From Pictodentalium vernedei (Eukaryota > Mollusca > Scaphopoda > Dentaliida > Dentaliidae): 64,000 nt of DNA. The notes below the pieces were generated by a model. That model searched no databases, was not told where the DNA came from, and saw only the letters and a program-made list of their open reading frames with translations. The position numbers were made by a program, and so were the translations under genes. Of this stretch, positions 33,444 to 44,290 are shown piece after piece (within the stretch, counting starts at the first letter, position 1; each line of letters opens with the position of its first letter). The stretch spans positions 183,534,927 through 183,598,926 of the forward strand of contig CM062295.1 in the NCBI GenBank assembly GCA_031216915.1, in the 5' to 3' direction.

Positions 33444-33816
33444 TCTGGGGAGCGCAGTGGCTCAGTGGTAGGCTGTTGGACTTCTATGACTTCTATGCTA
33501 GAGGTCCCAAGTTTAATCCCCGTCCGGGACGACCCGCATTGTGTCCTTGGGCAAGGCACATTATCCCAGTTGCCTACATGGGGGCACGATGATGTCGTGT
33601 ACTAAGGCGTACTGCACGTCGATGGTGCACATGTCTTCAACCACTGTAACTCTGCTTGAGCAGAGCTTGAACAGAGTTAGAATGTTCAGGAGCTGACAGT
33701 TGCTCATCAATGCTCGGTGGTTCTCGCTGGGTACTCCGGCTTCCTCCACCCGTAAAACTCGCGGTCACGATTAGCCATTGTGCATATGCATGTGACCTTA
33801 AACACCAATAAATAAA
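33444..33816 (+). mobile_element. tRNA-derived SINE, copy 5 (longest)
   Basis: The head GGGGAGCGCAGTGGCTCAGT gives a good A box (TGGCTCAGTGGTAGG) and a B-box-like AAGTTTAATCCCC. The body matches copy 3, ending GATTAGCCATTGTGCATATG and AACACCAATAAATAAA. Bounded by 110-bp direct repeats rather than an ordinary short target duplication. Confidence 0.9.
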
Positions 33817-33926
33817 TGTCACTTTATTAGAGTATGAATTGGGATGGTTGTGTTCATTTACATGAAGTGCTTATCAATTCATTAAAATCTTAACCCTTAA
33901 GTCCTCAAATTAATTTTATGTTAATG
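33817..33926. repeat. Right 110-bp direct repeat flanking SINE copy 5
   Basis: Second copy of 33334-33443. It differs at about seven positions, for example TTTACATGAAG against TTTCCATTAAG. Confidence 0.88.
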
Positions 33927-33980
33927 ACTACCCTATATGCATATACACAGCTGCAGATAATTTAACAGTGTCTCTGCATA

Positions 33981-34012
33981 ATTGTTGGCTGCCTGTACAG
34001 GCAGCTAACAAT
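33981..34012. repeat. 32-bp palindrome without loop
   Basis: ATTGTTGGCTGCCTGT is followed at once by ACAGGCAGCTAACAAT, one mismatch in 16 pairs. Confidence 0.8.
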
Positions 34013-34355
34013 AATGTAAAAACATTCAAGAAAAAAAACACTAAATGCATCCTACCAGTAGTGTTATCAAGGAAGAACACACTTGGGACAACTTTTTCAA
34101 AGCAATATGAAAGGGGCAGTTTGTGGCTGTATGGGGACCTAAGTGTGAACACACCTTCATCACATTAATACTTGATAATTCATTTCATCCCTTTTAATTT
34201 AATTTCGAGTAGTTGATTACTTTGTTTATATAGTCATTGTATTGTTGCAAATTATGGGTTAGGATACATGTAATCTGACTTCACTATTAAAGAATAAAAT
34301 TTAAAAAAAAATTTATCATTGAGCACCTGTACAAACATACTCCTTCCTATCAAAT

Positions 34356-34788
34356 ACAGTAGAATCCTCTTAATTGGATATCCATTTTACCAGTGAAAAT
34401 TATTCAATTAACAGGAGTATACAATTAACAGGGATTTGGTCAGTTTCCTGTGCTCTGGAGGTAAATTGAGCATTTATTCTATTATATCTTGTTTGACAGA
34501 GCTCATAGAGATCTGTCAAACAAGATATAATAGAATAAATGCCTGTATTGGATGTAGTGAGGCCAAAAAGGTTGATAAATAAGGGGAATTTGGTGTGTGT
34601 CACAGTAATGTTTTCGACATATTACAAAAATGTATATACAATTAACAGGAGTTTACTCTACAACCCATATGCAATTAACAGATCAAATTTGTACTGAAGG
34701 TATGGTAAATGGTTTTGTGATTGAAAATTTTATTCAGTTAACAGGGATATACAATTAAGAGATATTCAGTTAAGTGGGTTCCACTGTA
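34356..34788. mobile_element. TACAGT-type MITE family K, copy K3 (complete)
   Basis: Ends TACAGTAGAATCC and, inverted, TACAGTGGAACCC bound 433 bp. TA at each edge suggests a Tc1/mariner or pogo-type target. The centre (34471-34540) is a hairpin of about 34-bp arms, CATTTATTCTATTATATCTT then GTTTGACAGAGCTC, one mismatch, loop of about 4 nt. No transposase. Confidence 0.75.
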
Positions 34789-34972
34789 CTTTGTAAATGT
34801 CTGTCAATCTCAATGGGATCAGCTTAGTTTTCAACATAGGCTAATACATGAAGTCTTGGATATGCAACGAGGAAATTAGTGTGAACAACCCCCACTCATA
34901 CTAATTTGTAAATTTATTTAGCAGAAAAATAATGAATGTAGCCTTGCATTTGTAACATTGACCCATTTTCAG

Positions 34973-35440
34973 TGTGGAAAACATTTTGATCCAGCATGAA
35001 TATCTATGTGGGGCCTCACATTTTTTGATTCACTCGCATATTAACTGCGAGTTTGACCTTCAAAAGCTCAATCCATAAAGTGGATGAAGTGTTCTACAGG
35101 GCTAGCTGGCTGGCTATGTTTTATCAATATGACATTTTCTGACATCAGAAACCTGCAGACTAAAGACTATTGCAGTCTTCATACCATGACAAACAACTAT
35201 ATGTGTAAGCCTCAGCGCACTGAACCAATGTGCACAATGTGTGGTGGTCATGTGAACAAGTGTGATGGTTTCTCAAGTCAGAGGTCCTGGGATCAGTTCT
35301 CAGTTGGGAAAGATTTCGAGTTGTTCAAATCTGTTTCGGTACATCCATTGTGGAACTAATGCAGTCAAAGCATGGGATCATAAATCATTAAATTGACTGG
35401 GTTCCCGTGGCTCCTTGGAGGTCTAGGAATCTGAGGTGGG
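34973..35440 (+). repeat. Segmental repeat related to 15331-16480, unexpanded copy
   Basis: Carries one copy of the sequence that forms the 213-bp array at 15531-16160. It reads straight through GAGGTCCTGGGATCA, showing the structure before expansion. No gene recognised. 35440-36066 holds no clear feature apart from a possible SINE-tail remnant near 35625-35660. Confidence 0.7.
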
Positions 35441-36066
35441 AGTCTTTTTATGGTTCGGTTAAAATTTTTGGCAAAATAATTTTTTTCTTCTGCTCAGTTT
35501 GTAAACTTTATGGGAGGATGAGGCCGATTCATTCATTAAATAAAGGGTTAAAGTGGACAGCTTTGGCAGTTTGATAAACTTTACTTTATACTTCTGTTTT
35601 TGGTCTTAATATAGCCATAGATACTGAAAGTGATCTTAAACACAAATAAATACCACTAAATATAAGCCCCAGTAAATAAATGAATGTGGGGAAGTCTAAA
35701 TGTAAATTACTAATATCTGTTTTAAGGTAATAGGTGAAAGAAATTAAAGACTTCTCAGCTCACCTGTTGTAATTACGGTTTAACTGCACAATTAGAAAGT
35801 CTACAAAATATTGACAACATGTGGACAAGGAAAAGGCAAAAATATTCTTACGATAGGAAAAACATTTTATTACATGCCTGTTCTTTGAAATCCCCATCTA
35901 GAGCAACATTAAACCACGTGGAAAATGAAAAACTGTTCCGCACACGTGCAGAATGGAAATCGTTGACAGACTATTTTTAAATAGAAGCGAAATTTCATTG
36001 GAATTTTCTACAAATTGTGCACCGCTATTACAATTTGAATCGCTAGCCATAGCTAAAAGTCCTCAC

Positions 36067-36122
36067 CTGAGTTCCCATGTGTTCTATGTGCCATTTGGCA
36101 CATAGAACACATTGGAACTCAG
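36067..36122. repeat. 27-bp-arm hairpin with 2-nt loop
   Basis: CTGAGTTCCCATGTGTTCTA continues to TGTGCCA, then TT, then the inverse TGGCACATAGAACACATTGG to CTCAG, one mismatch. Confidence 0.85.
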
Positions 36123-36274
36123 GGGGCGAAATGGTAACACAGGTTTCCTTTGCAAATTTGGTAGGAGGATAAAATGTGTTCTTTTTGTTGAAAGTTGTCC
36201 AATGAATTGCTGAGTGTCCTTCCAATAATTGTTTTTATAGATGGGAATGCATGTAATAAACACCGAATGGCACC

Positions 36275-36394
36275 GCATGTGAATGGGTTAATCGATAAGG
36301 CACTTGTGCCATCGCGGAAGGATATAACTCATGGCCTCTCATTTTATCCTTCTGTGCTGGCACTTGCCATAGCGATTAACCTATTCACACGCAT
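36275..36394. repeat. Foldback with about 50-bp imperfect arms
   Basis: GCATGTGAATGGGTTAATCG and TGCCATCGCGGAAGGATA on the left pair with TATCCTTCTGTGCTGGCA and CGATTAACCTATTCACACGC on the right. Confidence 0.7.
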
Positions 36395-36480
36395 GTGTCG
36401 TTCTGTGTATGAAGTTTTGTAAAACTCCTCTCAACCAGTCATATGCAAATAAATCGGATATCCTTGGAAGTAAATTAAAT

Positions 36481-36800
36481 CAGGGTTCCCACTCCAATGA
36501 AAAATCCTTGAATTTTGGCCCCTTCCTTGAAAATTACTTGAAATTGTTTCAATCCTTGAGAAGTACTTGATTTTACCCCACCTCCCCTAACTTGTAGAGT
36601 GCTGGAAGCCCATATTTGGGCTTTATTCTGAAGTGTCGGTACCACAACTTGGATTCATATTCAGTGGATGTTCTACATATCACCTTTGAAGTTTAATTAT
36701 TTAGTCTGTTAGAATTTGTCTTGTTACAATTTATGGGAGAGTGCCTATTGGCACTCTCCCATAAACTGTAACAAGGCAAAGATATGTGAACAAATTTTGA
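36481..36800. mobile_element. CAGGGTTCC-type fragment and uninterrupted hairpin G element
   Basis: 36481-36575 begins CAGGGTTCCCACTCC and repeats CCTTGAA, a pattern I associate with hAT-like MITEs. 36590-36800 matches the split element at 31868-32420. The hairpin 36721-36774 (TTGTTACAATTTATGGGAGA plus GTGCC) has one arm mismatch. Confidence 0.55.
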
Positions 36801-36947
36801 TTCTCTACAAAGGGTTAGGGCTTCACCAAATGAGTCAGCAGCATCCACCCACATAATATACAAACTGTGCAGTTAAATGAAAGTGTCAATGACACTGTAG
36901 CTTAACTTGTGTGTTGTGTTTGATGAAAAGGATAATGTTCAATGTTT

Positions 36948-37144
36948 ATGAAACGATTATGAAATAAGACAAGAATTGTGATAATTGGGAATATGTTCAT
37001 TTCTGTTCCCTGTGTTCTATGTTTATGATAAAAATAATATGAGGTGTACACTGTACTAAAGAGCTGAGGGGTGGGTTAATATGACCTCACAGTTAATGTA
37101 TGTGGCCCTCACAGTTAACGTATATCAACAAAAGTTACCAAGTT
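36948..37144. repeat. Left arm of a long inverted repeat flanking B2
   Basis: About 197 bp, ATGAAACGATTATGAAATAA to TACCAAGTT, matched in inverse at 40482-40679 with essentially one substitution (ATAGAACAC against ATAGCACAC). Confidence 0.9.
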
Positions 37145-37179
37145 ACAGTGAAATTATTCCAAAACGAGTCATCCTATCA

Positions 37180-39740
37180 AGTTACGTTAAAATCTCCTCA
37201 TAAATATGGCCTGTAGACTGTGCTAAAGGTTTTCAGGCTTCGGGCCCCTGTAGCCGTCAGTTTCCCCAATTGCGTCCAAAGGGGACGTTCTCATCTAGAC
37301 ATTATATGAAGTCAATTTACCAAGTTACAATGAAATCCCTTAATAAATATGACCTGTAGACTGTGCTAAAGGTTTTTGGGCTTTGGGCTCTGGCAGCCAT
37401 CATGGTTGAATGATCGTAACCAAAAGGGGACATTCTCATCTAGACACTATTTGGAGTCATCCTACCAAGTTACAATGAAATCCCTTCATAATTATGACCT
37501 GCAGACTGTTCTAAAGGTTTTCGGGCTTTGGGCCCCTGAAGCCGTCACAGTTGCCCAATCGTGTCCAAAAGGGGACGTTCTCATCTAGACATTATATGAA
37601 GTCAACCTACCAAGTTACAATGAAATCCCTTCATAAATATGACCTGTAGACTGTGCTAAAGTTTTTCGGGCTTCGGGCTCGGGCAGCCATCATGGTTGAA
37701 TGATCGCAACCAAAGGGGACAATCTCATCTGGGCATCATCTGGAGTGATCCTGCGAAGTTACAATGAAATCCCTTCATAAATATGACCTGTAGACTGTAC
37801 TCAAGGTTTTGGGGCTTCGGGCACTTGTAGCCATCAAAGCTGACCAATCATGACCAAAAGGGGATGTCATCATCTAGGCATTATATGGAGTCAACCTTAC
37901 AGGTTACAATGAAATCCTTCTATACATATAACCTTTTGCCTATGCTAAAGGTTTTTGCGCTCGGGCACCCATCAAGGCTGAATGATCACGGCCAAAATGG
38001 GACGTTCTCATCTAGACATTATTTGGAGTCATCCTACCAAGTTACAATGAAATCCCTTCATAAATATGACCTGTAGACAGTGCAAAAGGTTTTCGTGCTT
38101 CGGGCACCTTTAGCCGTCAAAGTTGCCCAATCATGTCCAAAAGGGGACGTTCTCATCTAGACATTATATGAAGTTAACCTACCAAGTTACAATGAAATTC
38201 CTTCATAAATATGACCTGTAGACTGTGCTAAAGGTTTTCGGGCTCGGGCAGCCATCATGGTTGAATGATCGCAACCAAAGGGGACAATCTCATCTGGGCA
38301 TTATGTGGAGTGATCCTGCGAAGTTACAATGAAATCCCTTCATAAATATGACCTGCAGACTGTGCTCAAGGTTTTTGGGCTTCGGGCACCTGTAGCCATC
38401 ACAGTTGACGAATCATGACCAAAAGGGGATGTCATCATCTAGGCATTATATGGAGTCAACCTAACAGGTTACAATGAAATCCTTCTATAAATATAACCTT
38501 TTGCCTATGCTAAAGGTTTTGGGCTCGGGCACCCATCAAGGCTGAATGATCACGACCAAAATGGGACGGTCTCATCTAGACATTATTTGGAGTCATCCTA
38601 CCAAGTTACAATGAAATCCCTTCATAAATATGACCTGTAGACCGTGCAAAAGGTTTTCGGGATTCGGGCACCTTTAGCCGTCAAAGTTGCCCAATCATAT
38701 CCAAAAGGGGACGTTCTCATCTAGACATTATATGAAGTCAACCTACCAAGTTACAATGGAATCCCTTCATAAATATGACCTGTAGACTGTGCTTAAGGTT
38801 TTCGGGCTTCGGGCTCGGGCAGCCATCATGGTTGAATGATCGCAACCAAAGGGGACAATCTCATCTGGGCATCATCTGGAGTGATCCTGCGAAGTTACAA
38901 TGAAATCCCTTCATAAATATGACCTGTAGACTGTGCTCAAGGTTTTTGGGCTTCGGGCACCTGTAGCCATCACAGTTGACCAATCACGACCAGAAGGGGA
39001 TGTCATCATCTAGGCATTATATGGAGTCAACCTTACAGGTTACAATGAAATCCTTCTATAAATATAACCTTTTGCCTATGCTAAAGGTTTTTGGGCTCGG
39101 GCACCCATCAAGGCTGAATGATCATGACCAAAATGGGACGTTCTCGTCTAGACATTATTTGGAGTCATCCTACCAAGTTACAATGAAATCCCCTCATAAA
39201 TATGACCTGTAGACTGTGCTAAAGGTTTTCGGGCTTCGGACACCTTTAGCCATCACAGTAGCCCAATCATGTCCAAAATGGTCCGTTCTCATCTAGACAT
39301 TATATGAAGTTAACCTACCAAGTTACAATGAAATCCCTTCATAAATATGACCTGTAGACTGTGCTAAAGGTTTTCGGGCTTCGGGCTCGGGCAACCATCA
39401 TGGCTGAATGATCGCAACCATAGGGGACAATCTCATCTGGGCATCATCTGGAGTGATCCTAAGAAGTTACAATGAAATCCCTTCATAAATATGACCTGTA
39501 GACTGTGCTCAAGTTTTTTGGGCTTCGGGCACTAGTAGCCATTACAACTGACCAATCATGAACAAAAGGGGATGTCATCATCTAGGCATTACATGGAGTC
39601 AACCTAACAGGTTACAATGAAATCCTTCCATAAATATGACCTTTTGCCTGTGCTAAAGGTTTTTGGGCTCGGGCACCCATCAAGGCTGCATGATCGCAAT
39701 CAAAATGGGACGTTCTCATCTAGACATTATTTGGAGTCAT
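37180..39740 (-). repeat. Higher-order satellite repeat, period about 565-572 bp
   Basis: The marker GGGACAATCTCATCTGGGC occurs at 37716, 38281, 38852 and 39424. A second marker, GATGTCATCATCTAGGCATT, occurs once per block about 147 bp later. Each block contains four distinguishable monomers of about 143 bp. Confidence 0.88.
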
Positions 39741-40481
39741 CCTACCAAGTTACAATGAAATCCCTTCATAAATATGACCTCTAGACTGTGCTAAAGGTTT
39801 TCGGGCTTTGGGCCCCTGTAGCCCTCACAGTTGCCCAATCATGCCCAAAAGGTGACTTTCTCATCTAGTATGATCAATGTATGAAGTCAACCCACCAAGT
39901 TACAATGAAATTCCTCAATAAATATGACCTGTAGACTGTGGTAAAGGTTTTCGGGTTTTGGGCTCGGGCAGTCGTCACGGTTGGCAGATCATGCCCAAAT
40001 GGGGAAATTCTCACCTAGACATCATAAGGTGTCATCCTACCAAGTTACAATGAAATCCCTCCACATTAAACATGACCTGCAGACTGTGCTAAAAGTTTTT
40101 GGGTTTCGGGCTTGGGCAGCCATCACGGTTGATAGATCATGCCCAAAAGGGGACGTTCTCATCTAGGCATTATACAGAGGCATCCTGCCAAGTTACAATG
40201 AAATCCCTTCATAAATACGACCTGTAGACTGTGCTAATGGTTTTCGGGTTTTGAGCTCGGGCAGCCATACCGGTTACCCGATTGCGACCAAAAGGGGACG
40301 TTCTCATCTAGACATGACCCCAAACCTGCATATGAAATTTCGTGACGATCAGACAAGAACTGCGGGGTGTAGCCCATGTTAAAGGAAAATGTGAACAGAC
40401 GTCACAGACTCACAGACTTCCGAACGCATGATGGCAATAGCTTATCTTGACTATGTCAAGTTAAGCTAAAAAAACAAGAGA

Positions 40482-40679
40482 AACTTGGTAACTTTTGTTG
40501 ATATACGTTAACTGTGAGGGCCACATACATTAACTGTGAGGTCATATTAACCCACCCCTCAGCTCTTTAGTACAGTGTACACCTCATATTATTTTTATCA
40601 TAAACATAGCACACAGGGAACAGAAATGAACATATTCCCAATTATCACAATTCTTGTCTTATTTCATAATCGTTTCATC
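40482..40679. repeat. Right arm of a long inverted repeat flanking B2
   Basis: Starts AACTTGGTAACTTTTGTTGA just outside the B2 5' hairpin and ends CGTTTCAT, where similarity stops. It is preceded by ACAAGAG, which reads as a CTCTTG terminus on the minus strand. Confidence 0.9.
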
Positions 40680-40689
40680 TTATACAGAA

Positions 40690-42516
40690 CACAATTTAAA
40701 CAGAATCCAAGAATGAGTCTACATTAAGCAGCCATCTCCATAGGCTACACGGTCAATCCTTGAGTCCCTCAGGAGTGACAAAAATAATCTGGGCATCATG
40801 CCTTTTCTTCAGTTGATCATAAGTAAAATGTAGAGCTCCCCTATGAAGCCCCTTGATACAACCTATGTGGATTAATCTTAGTACCTCTGGAGGGTACTGA
40901 ATACAAAATTTTTAATTCTTCAGCAAAATGGCCAATTCCGGCTCCCATAGAGAGCCCAAATATTAACCCAGGCTCTTGATTTGAACACAGTTAAATCTGA
41001 CTTCCCTAGAGATGTTGTGTACCGAATATGAAAGCATTCTGACTGTTGGATCTGAAGAAGAGAAATTGTAAAGAAATTTCTTCGAATTGCACTAAGTTCA
41101 AACTTGGGCTACCATAGCGAGCCCAAATATTAACCTATGGATCCGATTTGAACAAACTTGAATCTGACCCCCCTAGAGATGTTGTATACCAAATGTGAAA
41201 GCATTCTTTGCTTTCTGACAAGTGAATCTGAAGAAGATTTTTGAAGAAATTCCCTCATAATGTACTAAGTTAAATTTCATGTTCCCATATGGAGCCCAAA
41301 TATTAACCTAGGCACTCGAATTGAACAACCTGGAATCTGACCCCACTAGAGATGTTGTATACCAAATATAAAAGCATTCCGACTGGTGGATCTGAAGAAG
41401 ATTTTTAAAGAAATTTCCTCATATTGCACTAAGTAAAAATTTGGGCTACCACAGTGAGCCCAAATATATACCTAGGGATCTGATTTGAACAAACTTGAAT
41501 CTGAGCCCCATAGAGATGATGCATACCAAATATCAAAGCATTTTGACTGATGGATCTGAAGAAGAAGATTTTTTTAAATTACCCTCCACACAAAGATAAA
41601 ATTTGGGCTTAAAAGATTCTGACTGGTGGTTCTGAAGAAGATTTTTGAAGAATATTCCCCATATTACCCTATGTTAAAACTTCGGGCTCCTGTAGAGAGC
41701 CCAAATATGAACCAATGAGCTTTATTTCAACAAACTTTAATCTGACCCGCCCCTCCCCCCCCCCCCCCTCCCCCCCTATGAATGCTGTATACCAAATATC
41801 AAAAGATTCTGGTGATTGGTTCTGGAGAAAAGATTTTAAAAAAATTTTGCAAATATGCTGACTCAGCATTTTTTCGATGCCCATTACAGAACACCCTAAC
41901 ATAACCGATGGCAATTTTTTTTACCATTCAATTCTACTGGTCATAAGGATACTTCATACCAAATAAAAGCTCTCTGTTCCGTGGGGTTTGGGAAATATGG
42001 GCGTTTCAAAATATTTCTATTTTTAGCTCCCAGGGTTCCAATGGGGATGCGTGAAATTTTTTTTTTTGCATGGGTCAAGTACTTATGACCCAATACTACC
42101 ACAAACCAAATTTGATTCATACCGGACCATCGGTTCAGAAAATAGAAATTTTGGGCGGGGCCAAAAATCTTACCCCTCCTATTACAAAGCCAAATATTAC
42201 TTCACGAACTTCGTTTGAACAAACTTGATTCTACACCTCATATGGAAGCTCCATAGCAAATATCAAGTCATTGCACACACTGGTTCTTGAGAAGATTTTA
42301 AAAATATTTTGGAGCATTTTCCCCCACTCCCTCCCTATGGGGCTGGGCATGCTGAGTTGAACAAAAATGAAATGCCCCTTTGGGACCATCACTCACACAA
42401 ACTTTCACTTGAATTGGCCCAGTGGCTTTGGAGGAGAAGAGCAAAACATGGTGTTGACGGACGACGGACAGAGAGCGATGAGATTAGCTCAGCTTGACTT
42501 TGTCAAGATGAGCTAA
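40690..42516 (-). mobile_element. Satellite-cored family A element, copy A4
   Basis: On the minus strand it starts with the hairpin AGCTCATCTTGAC/GTCAAGCTGAGCTAA (42484-42516), then GTCCGTCGTCCGTCAAC. A 5' unique region (GGTTCCAATGGGGATGCG; CAAGTACTTATGACCCAATA, shared with 56500-56640) is followed by monomers with GGATCTGAAGAAGATTTTT and CCAAATATCAAA. The 3' hairpin is not seen. C-rich run at 41747-41775. Confidence 0.7.
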
Positions 42517-43944
42517 AAACATTTTCCAGAACCACTGATCAGATATTTGGAAAACAACATCCATAGGTCAGATACAAGTGTGTTCAAATTAAACCACTCG
42601 GTCAATATTTGAGGGTCAATACAGGAGCCTGAATATTAACTTAGGGCAATATTGGGAATAAGCTTTGAAAATCTTCTTCTTCAGATCCACCAGCCCAATT
42701 CTTTCGATATTTGGTATAAAACATCGCTAGGGGGGATCAGATTCAAGTTTGTTCAAACTGGGTCCCAGGTTTGATATTTGGGCTCACTATTGGAGCCCCA
42801 AGTTTAACTTAGTGCGATATCAGAAAATTTCTTAAAAAATCTTCAGATTCACCAGTCAGAATGCTTTCATATTTGGTGTGACATCTCTGGGAGTGTCAGA
42901 TTCAAGTTTGTTCAAATCGAGTCCCTGGGTTAATATTTAGGCTCCCTATGGGTGCAACATGGGGAATAATCTTAAAAAATCTGCTTCCGATCCACCAGTC
43001 AGATTCTTTTGATATTTGGTATACAACATCTCAAGGGGTGGGGAGGGGGAGGAAGGGTAGTTCAGATTCAGTTTTGTTCAAATTGGGTCCCTGGGTTAAT
43101 ATTTGGGCTCTTTATTGGAGCCCAAAGTTTAATTTAGTACAATATGAGGAAATTTCTTTAAAAAATCTTTTTTTTCAGATCCACCAGTCAGAATACAAGT
43201 TTGTTCAAATTGAGTCCATGGCTTAATATGTGGGCCCTCCATGGGTGCCCAGAGTTTAACTTAGTGCATTATTATTATTTCAAAAACTGCATGGACGAGA
43301 ATGTTTTTTGGTATGCAGCTTCCTAAGGTCCAGTGGAATCAGATGGACCAAAAAAATTGCTATCGGTTTTGTCATGGGTGCCATATGGGGATGTCCATCT
43401 TTCTTGTACTACATCAATTTGAAACTTGTCTTCTTTAAAACCACTTGACCAAATTCATTCATTTATGGCACAGATCAAATCTTTGGAGTATACCCTGTCC
43501 ATTTTGTTCAAATGAAGCTGCTGCCATCTTCGGGCTGGAGTTTACTCTTTTAATTTTTTTCCCCAAAAGTTACTATGCCCCCTTGGGGTGGGGTTAATAC
43601 TTCATAAGCCTAAAATGTTTTAAAAATCCTTGCCATAAGCCACTCGCAATAATGCTTAGATTTCTGGTACTGAACTTACTTTAGCAATGCGATTCACTTT
43701 TTTTCAAAGTAACTCAGTAGGTCAAAATTTGGGCTCCACTCAAAATTTCTATTTCCAGAACCAATGGGCAGATATGAACCAAATTTGTCATGTAGTATAT
43801 AAAAGGGTGATAAGGGGTCATAAGTACTTCATTTATGCCCCAATTCTTTGTGTGGGGGCTCTTGCTGCCAATCACTTACTGACACACTCATCTCTTTTGA
43901 CAACTTAAGGCAGGTGAACAATTTAGGCTCACCGGAGCCTCTGG
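42517..43944 (+). mobile_element. Satellite-cored family A element, copy A5 (head-to-head with A4)
   Basis: Monomers in plus orientation (TTCTTCAGATCCACCAG, GATATTTGGTATA) start right after the A4 5' end, giving an inverted pair. The 3' end CAGGTGAACAATTTAGGCTC then ACCGGAGCCTCTGG forms a GGCTC/GAGCC hairpin, a variant of the family A terminus. A good 5' hairpin of its own is missing, so A4 may have inserted into or replaced it. Confidence 0.65.
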
Positions 43945-43952
43945 TTTATCTT

Positions 43953-44290
43953 TGAATGCATTGCAAAATTTCCACCCCACCACAAACATTTAGTTTACTA
44001 CCATAGCAGAAAATTCTACACAAGTCTCGGTTACCATAATGGTATTTTTAACCAAAACTTGATGAGAAATCTCTACTAAGGAAATTTGATTCTAGTCTGC
44101 AAAATTTCACTTTAACTGCATATTATGGCCACCAATTTTGAGGCCAGAAAGTTTGTCAAAGTTGAAAATAGGCCCTTATGGGTGACTTAAACAAAACTTT
44201 TGGAATAATTTCATTACAAATGTTGTTCAAGTCAACATGCCATGGAATTTGCTATCAAAATAAGTTTTTTGATTACTTTTACGAAGTCCA
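43953..44290 (+). repeat. Direct repeat (first copy) bounding the SINE trimer and gypsy remnant
   Basis: TTTGAATGCATTGCAAAATT to TTTTTTGATTACTTTTAC, repeated at 45828-46410 with moderate divergence. The second copy is interrupted by a 260-bp foldback. A decayed LTR pair is possible, but no TG...CA ends are visible. Confidence 0.7.

Larger units (their letters stand above)
36876..40467 (-). mobile_element. Satellite-cored family B element, copy B2, with higher-order repeat
   Basis: Read on the minus strand, the 5' hairpin AGCTTAACTTGACATAG..CAAGATAAGCT is at 40441-40467 and the 3' hairpin AGTGTCATTGACACT at 36882-36896. The core 37145-40320 has about 22 monomers of about 143 bp. Four-monomer units repeat as a block between about 37180 and 39740. 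The 3' unique part 36948-37144 is duplicated in inverted orientation at 40482-40679. The site near 40349 is the empty version of the hAT insertion in B1. Frames of 60-78 aa recur with the monomer and are not genes. Confidence 0.8.

Noticed and set aside
37145-40320. Regularly spaced repeats that might suggest a CRISPR array
   Set aside because: The repeats are contiguous monomers of about 143 bp with diverged copies and no unique spacers; the genome is clearly eukaryotic.
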